A program made the position numbers and the translations under genes. The notes under the pieces were generated by a model, which was given only the letters and a program-made list of their open reading frames with translations, was not told where the DNA came from and ran no database searches. 64,000 nucleotides of DNA from positions 2,348,549 to 2,412,548 of the forward strand of contig OX595990.1 of assembly GCA_951394045.1 (NCBI GenBank). Reading direction: 5' to 3'. Position 1 is the stretch's first letter. Each line of letters opens with the position of its first letter. Below are positions 46,380-58,190 of the stretch, in pieces. The DNA is from Nitzschia sp. DOCU1. Lineage: Eukaryota > Bacillariophyta > Bacillariophyceae > Bacillariales > Bacillariaceae.

Positions 46380-46493
46380 AGCATCAAAATACCATCAATA
46401 GTCATCGAGTCGTTCATATACCATTTGGCGCTTTTGTAACGTCGTTCTAAATTTGAAAGTTACGGCTGGCTATGGATTCTGATTGATGAGTCC

Positions 46494-49110
46494 TTACAAT
46501 TCTTTCACCAACCCCAGCTGATCTAGCAAGAATGAGTAGTCAATGGAGAGTTCCTTTAGATACTTGTACCGATCACTGGCAGAAAAGTGACCCGCGCTCA
46601 TGTCCATCTTTACGCAAATGGGGTTCTTGCTTTCAGGATTTGCATGACGAAGTGTGGCGACGAATTTCGCTGGTTCCCTACGTTGCGGACGATGCAGTCA
46701 AGGCAGTTAGCGACAATCAGGCTTGGTGCTTTTGAGGATACGCAGACAAAACTTACCAATATTGAACACGAGGATCGTGCAAGCCCCCGGTCAACCAACA
46801 ACTTGGGTACTGGGCGCCAGTCTTGACGTTGTTCATGGGGCTATACTCCATCATGTATTGAAAATACTTTTCTTCGTTTGGATTGCCCCACTCGACCCAC
46901 TCACCCGCAGTCAAGGGGATAGAAGCATCAAGCATGGTAGAAACGACGTCCACAAATGGAACACCCAAAATCGCCACTCGAAAGAGTTCGGGTTCCAAGT
47001 TGATGCTGGCTCCAATCAGCAGTCCTCCAGCGCTGCGGCCCTCACACGATAGCATTTTGGGAGTCGTCCAGTTTTCACAAAGATATTTCGCCACATCGCA
47101 AAAGTCAAAGAATGTGTTCTTCTTGCACAAATACTTTGCTCCATTGGGTTCTTCGTACCAGGCTCGTCCCATCTCACCCCCACCCCGAATGTGGGCAATA
47201 ACATATATCATCCCGCCCTCCAATAGGGGCAACCGCGTAGACCTAAAGTCAGCTTTGCAACAAGATCCGTAGCTTCCGTATCCGTAAAGGTGCGTTGGTG
47301 CTTTTCTGCCTGCTTTGACCTTTTCCATGACATCCTTGCGATAGACGACGCTAATTGGAATATCGGTTTTGCCATCTCTCGACCGGACAACAAGACGATC
47401 GCATCGCATCCGTAAAGCTCTTTATTGTAGCCAGGAACTTGTTTCGATTTCAGCACCTTGCGACCTTCCGATGGCGAGGCCAGAGGGATCTCGATGGTCT
47501 GCGGCGGTGTTACCAGCGAATCGTATCCAACTGCAATACTTGACATTTCATATTCGTATTGCGCCGCCATTCCAACATCGTGTGCTGGTTCATCGAACTG
47601 GAGGCGCTCTAGCTTCTTACTCTCAATATCGTAAACCCAAATGCGAGGAATGCCGCCCTGTCGACCTTCGACAACAACGTGCGTTTGGAGGGTAGTCACC
47701 AAGTCCAGCGCTGTTTCCATGTTTCCATCAAAGGCCGGCTTGCCATCTACATCCAACACTAGCTCCCATTCGGAGGCACAATCAGCGTTGGCAGGGGCTT
47801 TCATTAATTTCATGTTGGGAGAACTGTCCACATTCGTCCAAATCCACCAATCTCCGTGTCTGTGTTCAACTTCATACAACACTTTGGTACGACGAGGGGC
47901 GATGCACTGCATGTCCGAAATAGTATCACCCTCGAGCTTCATGAACCAAACTTCCGATGTCTCCAAGCTTGCAGTTTCAAAGAAGAGGTATTGACCATCA
48001 AGTGATTTGTGGGCATGAGCCCAGTAGACATCGTCCAACTCCTCCTTGAGAAGTTTGTCGTCAGGAGCGTCGCCTTGCCAATTTTGACGACTATAAAGGC
48101 GATACGGGCGGTGTGTCTCGTCCATGGTCATGTAAAACAAAGCGGATTCATCTTTGCCCCAGACAACCGTTCCACTGGTTTCGAGAAGTTTGTTTTCACC
48201 CACAGCGTTGAGAGGATATTCCTTTCCAGTCTCCAAGTCCTTGACATGAACTTCGTACGTCTCGTCGCCTTTGTAATCTACGGAATACGCCAAGAACTTT
48301 TGCGATGGCGACACTCGGGCAGCACCAATCAAACAATAGGACTTTCCTTCCGCCAAAACATTCACGTCCAAGTACACTTCTTCGCCGGGTAGAATGGGCG
48401 TGTCCTTGCTGCCGTCCCAGTCTACTTGAAAAGTTTCACTCGATTTGGGAGCCCGGCAGTATTGTGTGTAGGACTTGCCTTCAAATGTTCTAGTATAGTA
48501 CCAATAATCACCCCGTGGTCTCGGAGTCGTATAGTCCGTCTAGGGATGATGAGCAGTGAAGATATTGCGTGAGTCAACCGTGACGTGGATACAGGCTACA
48601 GTGCCAATCACAGCGTAGCATACGCACCTCTTGGATCGAGCTTAAAAACTCTTCATACAGTTGCTTTTGGACAGGTTCCAAATGCTGAATCACACTCTGT
48701 GTGTACTCATTCTCGGCCTTCAAATGATCCAAGATCTTGGGATTCTCTCGTTTCATATCGCGCATCCAACCATACGGATCCGAAATGGCAACGGGAGGAT
48801 CCAGGAGTTTCTCTGTCGACTCCTCGGACTGCCGTGGAACCTTGAGATCCCATCCAGGAGGAGCAACTCCGGCATAGACAACACGGTCTTCTTCTCAACG
48901 GGGAACAGGATAGCTCGTCATGGCCAAGGCGGAAAATCGGCTTCGACTTGTAGTTGCTGCGAGCCACCCGTTTTGGGATGTGATGCGAGATGCCCTGGTC
49001 GGAGAAAGGGCAGACGAAAGCCAGTGACTCAAAGAGCTACTCCGAAAGGCAGTAGCTGAACGACTAGAGAACAACGTGATGAATGCACAGAATGACAAGA
49101 TGGATCTCAA
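46494..49110 (-). pseudogene. Damaged plastid prolyl oligopeptidase (S9) copy
   Basis: Three exon segments are recognisable: 49110-48628, 48539-46757 and 46677-46494, with introns of 88 and 79 nt and good GT-AG ends. Together they encode an S9 prolyl oligopeptidase with N-terminal propeller and C-terminal hydrolase. The catalytic residues are still present (Ser in CEGRSAGG, Asp in GLHDPRVQYW, His in SAGHFSASDRY). The first segment reads as a plastid presequence (SILSFCAFITLFSSRSATAF). Three faults break it: the presequence starts with TTG rather than ATG; TGA at 48897-48895 interrupts VPR and EEDRVVY, where the relative at 60459-63002 has Arg; and a tandem GCATC pair at 47401-47410 shifts frame, cured by dropping one copy. 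Phases of all other junctions agree. It is either a recent pseudogene or carries sequence errors. Confidence 0.85.
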
Positions 49111-49550
49111 ACAACAAGGCCCCTTGAAGATGCGGGTGATGGTCGAATCAGCAGCAAAATGAGAAATGACACAACCGTCCGATGGCGACGGCAGAGGATG
49201 AAAAGAGATCGGCGAAGTCCGATGTCACGGAAGTGCTGGATGGCGGACGGACGCCTATGCACGCTCGCAGAGCGAAGGCAGGCGTGACGTGCTGGGCTCG
49301 GCACGCGCGGACGAAGATTTCACGACGAAACGAATAATCCGATTCACGTCATACGTAACGCGACGACGAGAGGGACCGAAGGGGATGGCACGAACCAAAA
49401 AGTTCGAGAGGGTTAATAATGACAAGAGGGATGTGGTGTTGCAATAGTGAGACCCGCATCAAAGTCTTATTCATAACGCGGGGTTGCCTCCTTTTCTGGT
49501 AGGACTACTACGTGCAATTCCTTTTCGGATAGGCAGCCACGGTTGCCTCC
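49111..49550. other. Divergent intergenic region
   Basis: About 440 bp between the damaged peptidase and the sirtuin gene. It may hold an unseen first exon of the peptidase, but I find no in-frame ATG with a donor site. No RNA gene or repeat is supported. Confidence 0.55.
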
Positions 49551-50810
49551 ATGCTGAGAGAAAGCTTACGTTGTTCTTTGGGAATCGCCGCACAATTTCG
49601 AGTATTATTCCACTATCAGAATTTTCATCGCAGTCGCTCCAAACGATTCATGGGAAATATGGGCAGTGAGGAAGAAATTGACGCACTTGCCAAGCAGGTA
49701 AGGCTTACGTATGCATTACCGTTTCTTTTCACAAGTTGTAGTTACCAACCCGGAAAAATGATTCGTTCTCTCTTTTTTAGATTGGAGAGTCGCTCAATGT
49801 CAAGGAGGAGGAGAAACATGGTCTTGACCTTGTAGCCGAACTGATCCAGAAAGCGCCAAAGAAATCGATACTCGTCCTTTGTGGAGCAGGTGTATCAGTC
49901 AGTGCAGGAATTCCAGATTTCAGATCACCTGGGACTGGATTATACGACAACTTGCAAAAATATGGGCTGCCGTACCCCGAAGCCATTTTCGATGTAGGAT
50001 TTTACCGAAAAAAGCCGCAACCCTTTGTGACTTTGGCTCAGGCTCTCTGGCCTGGATTGACTCATTCTCCGACATTGACGCACTCGTTCTTAAAACTGTT
50101 GTCTGACAAGGGTCTACTTTTGAGAAACTATTCCCAAGTAAGTGTGATTGCTGAGATTCGAGATGCATTGTTCGTCGTGAATCGCCCGCCTGACGCATAC
50201 ATGCCAAAAAGAACATTGATGGGTTGGAGCATCTAGCAGGGATGCCCGAAGACGACCTTGTGGAGTGCCATGGGCATTTTCGGACCGCGTCGTGTATTGA
50301 ATGTCACGAAGCTGCAGACTCAGCAAAGGTGAAAGAGATCATTGTCGAGGAGGGAGTAGTTCCAAAATGTCAAAAGTGTGGTGGCAATGTCAAGCCCGAC
50401 ATTGTCTTCTTTGGTGAAAATTTACCGGCTCGATTCCACAATTTGCTTCGAACTGATGTTCGTAAGGCAGAATTGATGTTGATCTTGGGGACAAGTCTAC
50501 AGGTGAGTCAGTAACTGTATGTTAGGGTTTTACCGCATCTTGAAAATGCACACGCTAACGCATGTCACCAAAGGTCGCCCCCGTCTCTGCCATTCCCGAC
50601 ATGGTCAAATGTCCTCGTATCCTTTTTAATAGAGACTTGGTATTGCACTTGTGGAGAGAAGATGTCTTTGTTGAGGGTGATTGCGACGAGAATATTACTG
50701 AACTTTGCTCGATCCTTGGTTGGAAAGATGAGCTGTTTAAGCAAAACAAGATGACAAGGATAAAAAAGGATAAAACCAAGGAAGATGAAACTGGGAAGAA
50801 CACTAAATAG
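49551..50810 (+). CDS. Sirtuin (Sir2-family NAD-dependent deacylase), class I-like
   Basis: Four exons (49551-49697, 49781-50137, 50212-50502, 50574-50810) with introns of 83, 74 and 71 nt, all phase 0, encode 343 residues. Splicing restores YSQNIDGLEHLAG and GTSLQVAPVSAIP, which the introns split. The NAD-binding motif GAGVSVSAGIPDFRSP, the NID motif, the catalytic His in ECHGHF and four zinc-binding Cys (CIEC, CQKC) are present. The core is close to SIRT2/SIRT3 types (GLYDNLQKYGLPYPEAIF). The first 33 residues are basic and suit a mitochondrial presequence; a second start at 49650 (MGNMGSEE) would give a cytosolic form. The second intron has a weak pyrimidine tract. Confidence 0.92.
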
Positions 50811-50887
50811 ACATAGTGTTTCAATTGTAAAGCTGTCTGTATCCTATAAGACTTCTTCTAGGAAGGAATGTTGCGGTCTGCTGTTAT

Positions 50888-52782
50888 TCATATTTCTTCA
50901 CTGGGATCGGGTGAATCGACTTCGTGAAATTTCTGCTTGTGCACCTCCGACAACACGTGCTGTACAGATGAGACATTTACATCTTGTACTTTCAATGTCG
51001 GACAAAACCCTGTTTCATGATTCGTTTCGAGGTCCAAAAGCCCAGCCACGGCAACGCCCGCAGCGGAACCTAGATCCATGAACATGTTTTCTATCCTCGT
51101 GGACGAGTATGCCACCGAGGATGCGGATATACACACCGGTACGATCAGATTAGCGGCTTGCTTCGCATTTGCTGGGACCATGACTCCAAAGGGAACATCG
51201 TAGAAGGCAAAGGTTCCACGCATTTTGCTGCATTTCGAGCTTTCACTGCACCTCCGTCCGCTACCAATGTGAGCCCGAAAAAAACCTTCATTTCGTACAG
51301 CAGGTTGTCCTAACTCATCGCTTACAATGTGTCGACCAACTGTATGTTGATCGCTGTGATGAAGTGTGAGACGGCAAGAGTGCACCACAAAACGCGACGC
51401 GCACGAATACTCACAATGGCCAACATCCCATGGCAACGCCGTCCGCCTTTACACGAGGATTGACAATATTTCTCTGGGTGAGAATTTTCTGCCCCAAGAG
51501 TCGATTACTAATTCGCACGTACAACTGCGGAGGAAAGTTCCCGAAATCAGAGTATTCATCCTTGCAGTAACCATACTTCTGCGCATCGCTCCTTGTAAAG
51601 TTGGGCACCCGCGGATCATTGGCCAGAAAGAACAGGGAGCCCTTGATATAGTACTTGTAGTCGTCGGCAAGCTTCTTCCTAGTCTTGTAGTCACTCGTCG
51701 CCCAGCCACGGTTGAGATCAGGTTGGTCCGAGTTCACCGGTCCCCTCCCGCAGCAGAAGAGGCAGTCGGTATTTCCGGTAAAGTTTTTAACAATTGGATC
51801 ATAGCATTGGACATCTCCAAAGTAAGCGAGTGGAGGCCCTGCTGGGTACTGTCCATTCGCGACTAAAGCCTGCGTTTGTCTCAAAAGCAAAATAAAGTCG
51901 TCGGGGTCGTATCTAGGAGGTGCAGAGAAAGGTACTTGGTTTCGGGTGGTTGTCGATAGGCATACGAAATACTCAAAGGACATCAATTTGTCATCGCCGC
52001 TACCATCAGGCCCTAAATCGCTCGAGTCGATGTACTTCAGGATGGATCCATTGGCGTAAAATGGACTGATGGAAAGGTTTTGGAGCAAAAAGGATTCTTC
52101 TGCGCTGTATTCCCGTCGCTGGACACCCGCTAGGCTCTCCTTGTACTTATTTCTCGCTTCTCGTCCATGGGTATGATCAACACCAGCCAATACCATGATA
52201 TCACCATCATAGGATGCGTCGATAACATAGGTTGCCTGAACCGTGAATGAATCTCCCCTATCGTCTTCAAACCTCACTTCCCCAATACAACCCGGCTGAG
52301 GAACCGACACATTCACGACGTGATATCCGACCGTTGTTTCTATACTACTCGATGAGTTCAAGAGCACCCAAAAGGCCATTTCACTTTCTTTCATTCTTGG
52401 GAACGTCACGCCGCCGCCAAGACCGTAAAAGCTGGACACAATTCGGGACCAGTTACCAGAGAGCCCTGACAGCCCACAACCCCCCTGATTCATCAACGCG
52501 ACGCCCCCGGCTGCTGCCATTCCGCCAATCATCCTCAGCGGTTCAACGACCTTGACAGTATATTTTCCTCCACTCGAAGCCGTCACGGCGGCGGCAACCT
52601 AGATAGGAAACAGTTGTTGTTTAGGAGTGTGAATATTTCAACAGACACTGCCGATCTTGTTATCGTACCCCGGCTGCATTGGCCCCATAAACAAGTACGT
52701 CATAGCGGTCGACATCAGATTCTACAAGGAGGAACGTCCCAAAGAAGACCAGAAAATTAAGCAGCCAAGTGCTTGGTGCCAT
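50888..52782 (-). CDS. Secreted FAD-dependent oxidoreductase
   Basis: Three exons (52782-52669, 52598-51415, 51353-50888) with introns of 70 and 61 nt encode 587 residues. Exon 1 carries a signal peptide (LLNFLVFFGTFLLVESD) and the start of a Rossmann FAD fold, DVLVYGANAAG; splicing continues it as VAAAVTASSGG. Later parts have PLRMIGGMAAAGGVALMNQGG and DASYDGDIMVLAGV, typical of the PF12831 group. The last exon gives a C-terminal FAD-binding strand region (GVMVPANAKQAANLIVP, NMFMDLGSAAGVAVAG). The family oxidises diverse small or sugar-like substrates; this one should act outside the cell or in the secretory system. The substrate is unknown. Confidence 0.88.
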
Positions 52783-53056
52783 TTCATACTTGTTCCACCC
52801 TCAAAATGAATGCCCGCCCTGAAGTTGTTTTGACTCTTGACCTCGTCGCCGATGATGTCCTCTTTTTGCGACGTGTTGCTGTTTTGCCCGACGGAAGATC
52901 TTCAATTCCTCCCCCCCCCCTCAAAAGAAAAGATACGCTACGATCAATGCGATTAAAGACGTGAAGAAGTCGGGCCAGTCGGATAGTCGACTGAGTCGTC
53001 TGGACTACTGATTTTGCTGGATTTGGAATGCTCGCTATTATTATGTAGAGTTTCTG

Positions 53057-54539
53057 TTATCTACCACTGTCGTCGGTAGAGAGTGCCTCAGATATGGACT
53101 GCCAGACTCCAACAATCCCCAAGACTAGCCCTACCACCATCAGGCAAATGGCAAAGGTCACTTCTTGTTCCTCGCCAGGTTGCTTCACGGGTTCGTGTTT
53201 CACCGCGTTGCGGAACATGAGCGTCGGGAAAATGACGCATAGAAATGTAGCAAAGGCGCCTCCGCCGACGGCATTAATCAAGCCAAGATCATGAAAGGCG
53301 ACCGACAGAAGAGTCAGTATACCCAGAAGAATCACAGAGAATATATCGAGAAAATTTGTTGTTTGGCGGTGCATAGGAATCCGGAAGACATCCAGGCATC
53401 CGTCCCTCACGCCAATGAAAGCTAATGGGTAGATCAGCAGCGTTGAGAAGAATACTCCGACGCGGCTGGCTGTCGCCAGTGGATCGTTCGGCGAATAATT
53501 GTTGAGAATATAGGACGCTGAATTTCCTCCAAAGGTCCAGAATCCAGCTGCTGCAATCACAATGTACATGGCCGCCGCCAATGTGAACGAATACCCAAGC
53601 GCCTGACTGAATCGAGGAATGGTTGCATTCTTCAGTTCCGAATAGAATCTCGGGATATTGTAGTGCATCACCCAAGCTTGGTAAATCATGCAGACATATG
53701 GTAGAATCTTGAGTGACCAAGTGTGCGTGTCGTGGCCAAACGACGGCTGGAGATCTTGCGCAATGGAATCATAGTAGATCCCACCTGGCTGGTAACTCCC
53801 GTCAAAGCACCGAATCAACATGGAAATCATGGCCATTCCAACCGCAGCAACTCCAAAGACCGAAAATGGAGCTAGTGCATCCAAATCTTTCATCAAGCAA
53901 AGTGGCAACAAGGCGAAGACCGTAATGACAAGCAGGCAAGTGACGCGGCTCCAATGAATTTGCACAGTCTCCAGTAAACTCTGCAAAGTCTGACTCAATA
54001 CTGTAGCATAGGAAATGTCGCCCTGTGCGGGCAACAACGTACTGATCAACGCCACAGCTACTCCACCCCGCTCCCCCATGGTTGCCTCCCAGCATTCACG
54101 ATAAGTTGACGACTCGGTTTTGTCACAAACTTTGGCAATTAACAGTCCGAAATATCCAAACATGAGCCCAAGAACAACGACCCATATGCCAGCCGAAAGC
54201 ATAGAGGCCGGGTCATCTGAATACAAGGCGATCCCACCTGACAACGACAATACCCCAGCACCGACTAAATTCTTGGCAATGGAAGCAACCTCGGATGGAA
54301 TTGTGGCTACCAGGCAAAAACAAGAATGACAAGCATCATATTGAGCCGACTTTTTGGGATTACACACGAAAACATGGCGAGCAATCAACGACATATTTCG
54401 TACCACCACCCGCGAAATCGGGGAGTGCATGGGCATCAATAAGGATACTGCTTCGCCGGGTGCTCTGCGAATCATTGGATCGAATGCTCTCGAACGTTTC
54501 CCTATCGTCCAGTCTTGGGATAGTGCCGTAGAGAGCCAT
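53057..54539 (-). CDS. Amino-acid/auxin-permease-type transporter (AAAP)
   Basis: Exons 54539-54404 and 54306-53057 are separated by a 97-nt phase-1 intron and encode 461 residues. The short first exon is a hydrophilic N-terminus (MALYGTIPRLDDRETFES); splicing gives FAG-ATIPSEVASIAKNLVG, the start of the first membrane helix, which is the conserved AAAP/SLC38 entry. About eleven membrane segments follow, including GAGVLSLSGGIALY, AAGFWTFGGNSASYILNNYS and LINAVGGGAFATFLCVIFP. The family carries neutral amino acids, usually with H+ or Na+. The membrane is not known. The second exon alone would have an unusual unspliced start, so the two-exon model is favoured. Confidence 0.9.
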
Positions 54540-55054
54540 GTTCAAAATAACGGGGTCGAGGGTTTGGATATCAACAGCGCTTCCACTTCAGAGGCAAAAT
54601 GCGAATAGCTTCAATGGTACGCATCCATTCCAATGGTCGATCGCAGGACAAGAGTGAAGCTTCGAGTTTTGGTCGGGCATTGAAAAAAGATCTTCTGGCG
54701 CGTTGGCGGCAGATTCCGTCGCACACCTTCGCTTTCGCCAGTCCCAGTCACGAGCAAAGACGACTGGTTCGAACAAAGCGACCACCTTTCCATCGGACAG
54801 CGAGCAGACGTCGACCCTTCCCGTCCACGATTTTCGTTCACGGTTGATTGCGTTGTTGTGGGCCACCCAAAATGTCCCGCCGACATCGTCGATGATGAAA
54901 GAAATGATGAAAGAAAACTTCCCAATTTCCATCCACCACGAAAAGTGCATCACTTTTTCGACGAGGATCTTTGTGCTTTCGGACACGACCATACATCAGT
55001 CTACAGGCGACATTATCGTGCTGCACTTCAAGGGGCGAGCATTTCATTATCAAC
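54540..55054. other. Divergent intergenic region
   Basis: About 515 bp of promoter space between the transporter and the nucleolar protein genes. Several overlapping open frames of 70-130 codons lack features. No RNA gene is visible. Confidence 0.6.
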
Positions 55055-56767
55055 ATGGGAGCAAACGCTGATCAAGAAATGGCAGTCGCCATTGCAGCAG
55101 AATTGAAACGCCTGGGATTTGCCAAGTCGGTGGCTTCTTTGGAAAAGGAATTCAAGAAGAAATTCTCGGTCGACCTTGTCACCTCAGCCGCCGCCAAGTC
55201 CTTGCAGCTGGTGTCTGTACAAGACAAAAAGTCCACAGCCAAGCCAGAGCCATCGTCATCGTCCTCCGAGGAAAGTTCCTCGGACGAAGAAGAAACGAAA
55301 ACCAATGACCGCCCGATTGCTCGTAAAAAGTCCCAGAGCGATTCGTCGTCATCATCATCATCCTCAAGTAGCAGCAGTGACGAGTCCGTGGCAGAGGACA
55401 AGAAGGCCAAGGTTGCCACTCCCCAAAAGAATGTTGCACCAGCAAAAGCCGAAAGCAGCGATTCTTCAGATTCTTCTTCGGATGAGGACGAGGAAACCAA
55501 GCCTTCCAAGCCTGCGGCCGTGAAAAAGGAAAAGAGCGACAGCAGCAGCAGCAGCTCCTCCGACAGCGATAGTGATGACGACACTGCCCCAATGGACGAG
55601 GATGACGCGAAGAAGGGAGGCACCTCGGTCGTCACTCCCTCCAAAAAGGATAGCGACAGCAGTAGCGACTCAGATGATTCTTCAGACAGCACCGATGAGG
55701 AGGACGCCAAAAAGACAGAACCGGCAAAGAAGGCTGTCAAAGAAACAACACCCGCAAAGGCTGCGGCAAAGGACGACTCTTCTTCCTCCGACTCTGACGA
55801 CAGTAGCAGCGATGAATCTGACGCGGAAGAAAAGCCTGCTGGCGTGGTGAAACCCAAGGTTGCGAAGAAGGAGGATTCTTCCTCGTCGGATTCGGACAGC
55901 AGTGACGAATCAGATACCGAGAAGAAAGCTCCTGTAGCAACCAAGGCTGATGCTAAAACCAAAGTGGGCGCTGATTCTGACAGTAGTAGTAGCAGCGACT
56001 CTGACGACTCTTCTTCCTCCGAAAGTGAGGACGAAAAGCCCGAGGCCAAACGAAAAGCAAAGGAAGCCACCAAATCGGATTCCGATAGCGACTCATCGTC
56101 CGACGAAGAACCGAAGTCTAAGGAACCGCCCAAGAAGAAAGCCAAGTCGGAACCATCCCCTGCCAAGAAAGATGCTGAAATTGTCACGCCTGAGGAAGAG
56201 TCTGACGTGAGCGATGTTGAAGTGTCAAGTGTCTCTACAGTATCCACCTCTGAGGAGGATGATAGCAGCGCTGACGAGGACGACAAGAAGGACTCGTCGT
56301 CGGATGAGGATTCTTCGTCTGAAGAAGAATCATCGGACGAGGAGGATCTTGCGGAGAAGCAAAAGGCGAAACGAAAGGCCGCCGCAGAAAAGGCCAAGCA
56401 AGCCGCTGAAGCCGCCATGGCATGGACACCCAAGAAAGCAGCAGAAAAGGTGGAGGTCAAGACGCTGGCAGGCACTGACGGTGCGCAAGCACTTTCCGTT
56501 GGAAAACCCTTCCAGCGTGTTGACGATAGATTCTGGGGCGAACAAGCAATGAAAGATGGCGGTGCCATGGCAGACAATTCTTACGAGAATGTCTTTGGTA
56601 ATGACGGTTTTGGGGCAAAAGCAAGCGAGAAACTCTTGCAAGTCCGCGGAAAGCGTTTCCAACACGAAAAGACCAAGCGAAAGCGATCATTCAATGGGAT
56701 AGCACGAACGGGGGGACTAATCGACATGCGAAGCAACTCTACGAAATATACCTACCACTCTGACTGA
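55055..56767 (+). CDS. Nopp140/SRP40-like nucleolar phosphoprotein
   Basis: A single exon encodes 570 residues from ATG 55055 (MGANADQEMAV). A LisH-like N-terminus at about 8-40 (VAIAAELKRLGFAKSVASLE) leads to about ten alternating blocks of acidic Ser/Glu/Asp and basic Lys/Pro/Ala, ended by an SRP40 C-terminal domain (FQRVDDRFW, then GFGAKASEKLLQVRGKRFQHEKTKRKR). The domain order and alternating blocks are those of Nopp140/NOLC1 and yeast Srp40, which escort box C/D and H/ACA snoRNPs in nucleoli and Cajal bodies. The Ser runs are casein-kinase-2 type sites. A long open frame on the opposite strand is due to Ser/Asp codon bias. Confidence 0.92.
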   Translation: MGANADQEMAVAIAAELKRLGFAKSVASLEKEFKKKFSVDLVTSAAAKSLQLVSVQDKKSTAKPEPSSSSSEESSSDEEETKTNDRPIARKKSQSDSSSSSSSSSSSSDESVAEDKKAKVATPQKNVAPAKAESSDSSDSSSDEDEETKPSKPAAVKKEKSDSSSSSSSDSDSDDDTAPMDEDDAKKGGTSVVTPSKKDSDSSSDSDDSSDSTDEEDAKKTEPAKKAVKETTPAKAAAKDDSSSSDSDDSSSDESDAEEKPAGVVKPKVAKKEDSSSSDSDSSDESDTEKKAPVATKADAKTKVGADSDSSSSSDSDDSSSSESEDEKPEAKRKAKEATKSDSDSDSSSDEEPKSKEPPKKKAKSEPSPAKKDAEIVTPEEESDVSDVEVSSVSTVSTSEEDDSSADEDDKKDSSSDEDSSSEEESSDEEDLAEKQKAKRKAAAEKAKQAAEAAMAWTPKKAAEKVEVKTLAGTDGAQALSVGKPFQRVDDRFWGEQAMKDGGAMADNSYENVFGNDGFGAKASEKLLQVRGKRFQHEKTKRKRSFNGIARTGGLIDMRSNSTKYTYHSD

Positions 56768-56825
56768 TGACAGTCTGTGTTTGGATCATTTCAAAAATTA
56801 ATCTATAGTAGGTTACAAAACAAAA

Positions 56826-57650
56826 TTACCATTGGCCTACTTTGTAATCTGTAAAATGGGCACCGTTTGGCGGATTTGGCATCGTAGCAGGTATCACCGC
56901 ATTCCTGGCGCCTTCTTCTGCCGGTCTGGGTCCTCTGTTACTACTCATATCCGTAGCACAATAGCCAGGACAGCAAGAATTCACGCTGATCGTTCCGGCT
57001 TCCTGTCTAGCCCAGATCCTAGTGGCTGCAATCACGCCCAACTTCGACATTCCATAGTTGGAATTGCTGAAGCCCTTTTTCTTGTGATCCCCTGCTTCGA
57101 CGGCCGCTGCGAACTCATCCATGAGCTGGTTCAACTCGGGGATAGTCAAACTTTTGTCCGCGAACCTTTTTTGGAGGTCAGGGCTGACCTGATTCAGATA
57201 TCCTGACATTGAGGCAACATTGACTAGTCGAGGATCATCGCCCTTTCGTAAAAGCGGAAGCATGGTTTCTATGAAGTCCACCAGACCGTAGTAATTGATA
57301 CCCAGTGTCTTCTCAGTTTGCCCTTTGAAAGGTGTAGGATCTGATCCTTTGTAGGCGAAGCCAGCGTTGTTGACAAGAACATCCACTTTTCCAAACTCTT
57401 CTTGCATCCGCTGAAAGAACGAAGTGTGACTTTCCTTCTCCCCTATTGTCAGGGGCATGAATTGGAACTCCGCCTTTCCCGCTGCAATCTCATTCATTTC
57501 GTTGGCGGCAATTCCTCCCCTCGTTGGATCACGGCATCCCAAGATTATTTTGGAGAAGAGACCAGACAAGCCCAATTGCAGGGCGATAAAGTAGCCAATT
57601 CCTTTGTTGGCACCTGTGACGACGGCAACTCGCGGTGTCGATGGCACCAT
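56826..57650 (-). CDS. Short-chain dehydrogenase, carbonyl-reductase-like
   Basis: A single exon encodes 274 residues. The NAD(P)-binding TGANKGIG, the NNAG motif and the active Ser and YGMSK (Tyr and Lys) are present, as in classical short-chain dehydrogenases. The length and the segment LPLLRKGDDPRLVNVASMSG resemble CBR1-type carbonyl reductases, which use NADPH to reduce carbonyl compounds. The substrate is unknown. No presequence is visible, so it is likely cytosolic. Confidence 0.9.
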   Translation of the reverse strand: MVPSTPRVAVVTGANKGIGYFIALQLGLSGLFSKIILGCRDPTRGGIAANEMNEIAAGKAEFQFMPLTIGEKESHTSFFQRMQEEFGKVDVLVNNAGFAYKGSDPTPFKGQTEKTLGINYYGLVDFIETMLPLLRKGDDPRLVNVASMSGYLNQVSPDLQKRFADKSLTIPELNQLMDEFAAAVEAGDHKKKGFSNSNYGMSKLGVIAATRIWARQEAGTISVNSCCPGYCATDMSSNRGPRPAEEGARNAVIPATMPNPPNGAHFTDYKVGQW

Positions 57651-58190
57651 GATACCTGATCAATTTTCGTTGTGTTTTGGAGAGATTGTCGGAATGACAA
57701 AAGGGTGGGTCGGCTGCACTAATGAGGGCGATCAATTGTGTGGTGTTTGGCTATCCCTGAACTCTGTACCCGGCTCCCACACTCTAGTAGAGCTCCAACC
57801 ATCCCTGTTGTTGCACGTTCTCGTTTCTCGTTTTCTTGTTTCTCCCTTTTTTCGGCCACAACACGTAGTTTTGGTCGCGCTCTATTAGTCCTTGATTTGT
57901 TGCTACGAGTAGACTACTACGACTGTTTATCTCGTGATCCCAAAATATCGGTCTCACACAGCTCTCTCTAGAGTAGTAGAGTAGCTAGGAAGTGTGTGCG
58001 ACTACGATACAAGGTCAGCAATACACGTGCAACTTAAAACAAAGATTGTCTGCTACTAATAACTATCATAAATGGCCGAATAGGCATCGTTGGAATATTG
58101 CATCAGGGCATTTCTATTCCAACAAGGGTAATGCATCCGGTCTCCGCAATCCCAACACCTCAAAATCATGACTAAAAGAAGCCACCGCTT
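57651..58190. other. Intergenic stretch
   Basis: About 540 bp between two minus-strand genes; the left end should carry the reductase promoter. It contains short TCTC/TAGAG-type runs (near 57950-57990). No gene or RNA is supported. Confidence 0.55.

Noticed and set aside
46532..46735. 67-codon plus-strand frame
   Set aside because: It is antisense to the last exon of the minus-strand peptidase, which contains the catalytic His.
47395..47412. Possible mini-intron explaining the peptidase frame break
   Set aside because: No GT-AG pair of workable length; a GCATC duplication explains the shift exactly.
55072..56577. 501-codon open frame on the minus strand over the Nopp140 gene
   Set aside because: It mirrors Ser/Asp/Glu codon repeats, has no domain, and the plus-strand gene is well supported.
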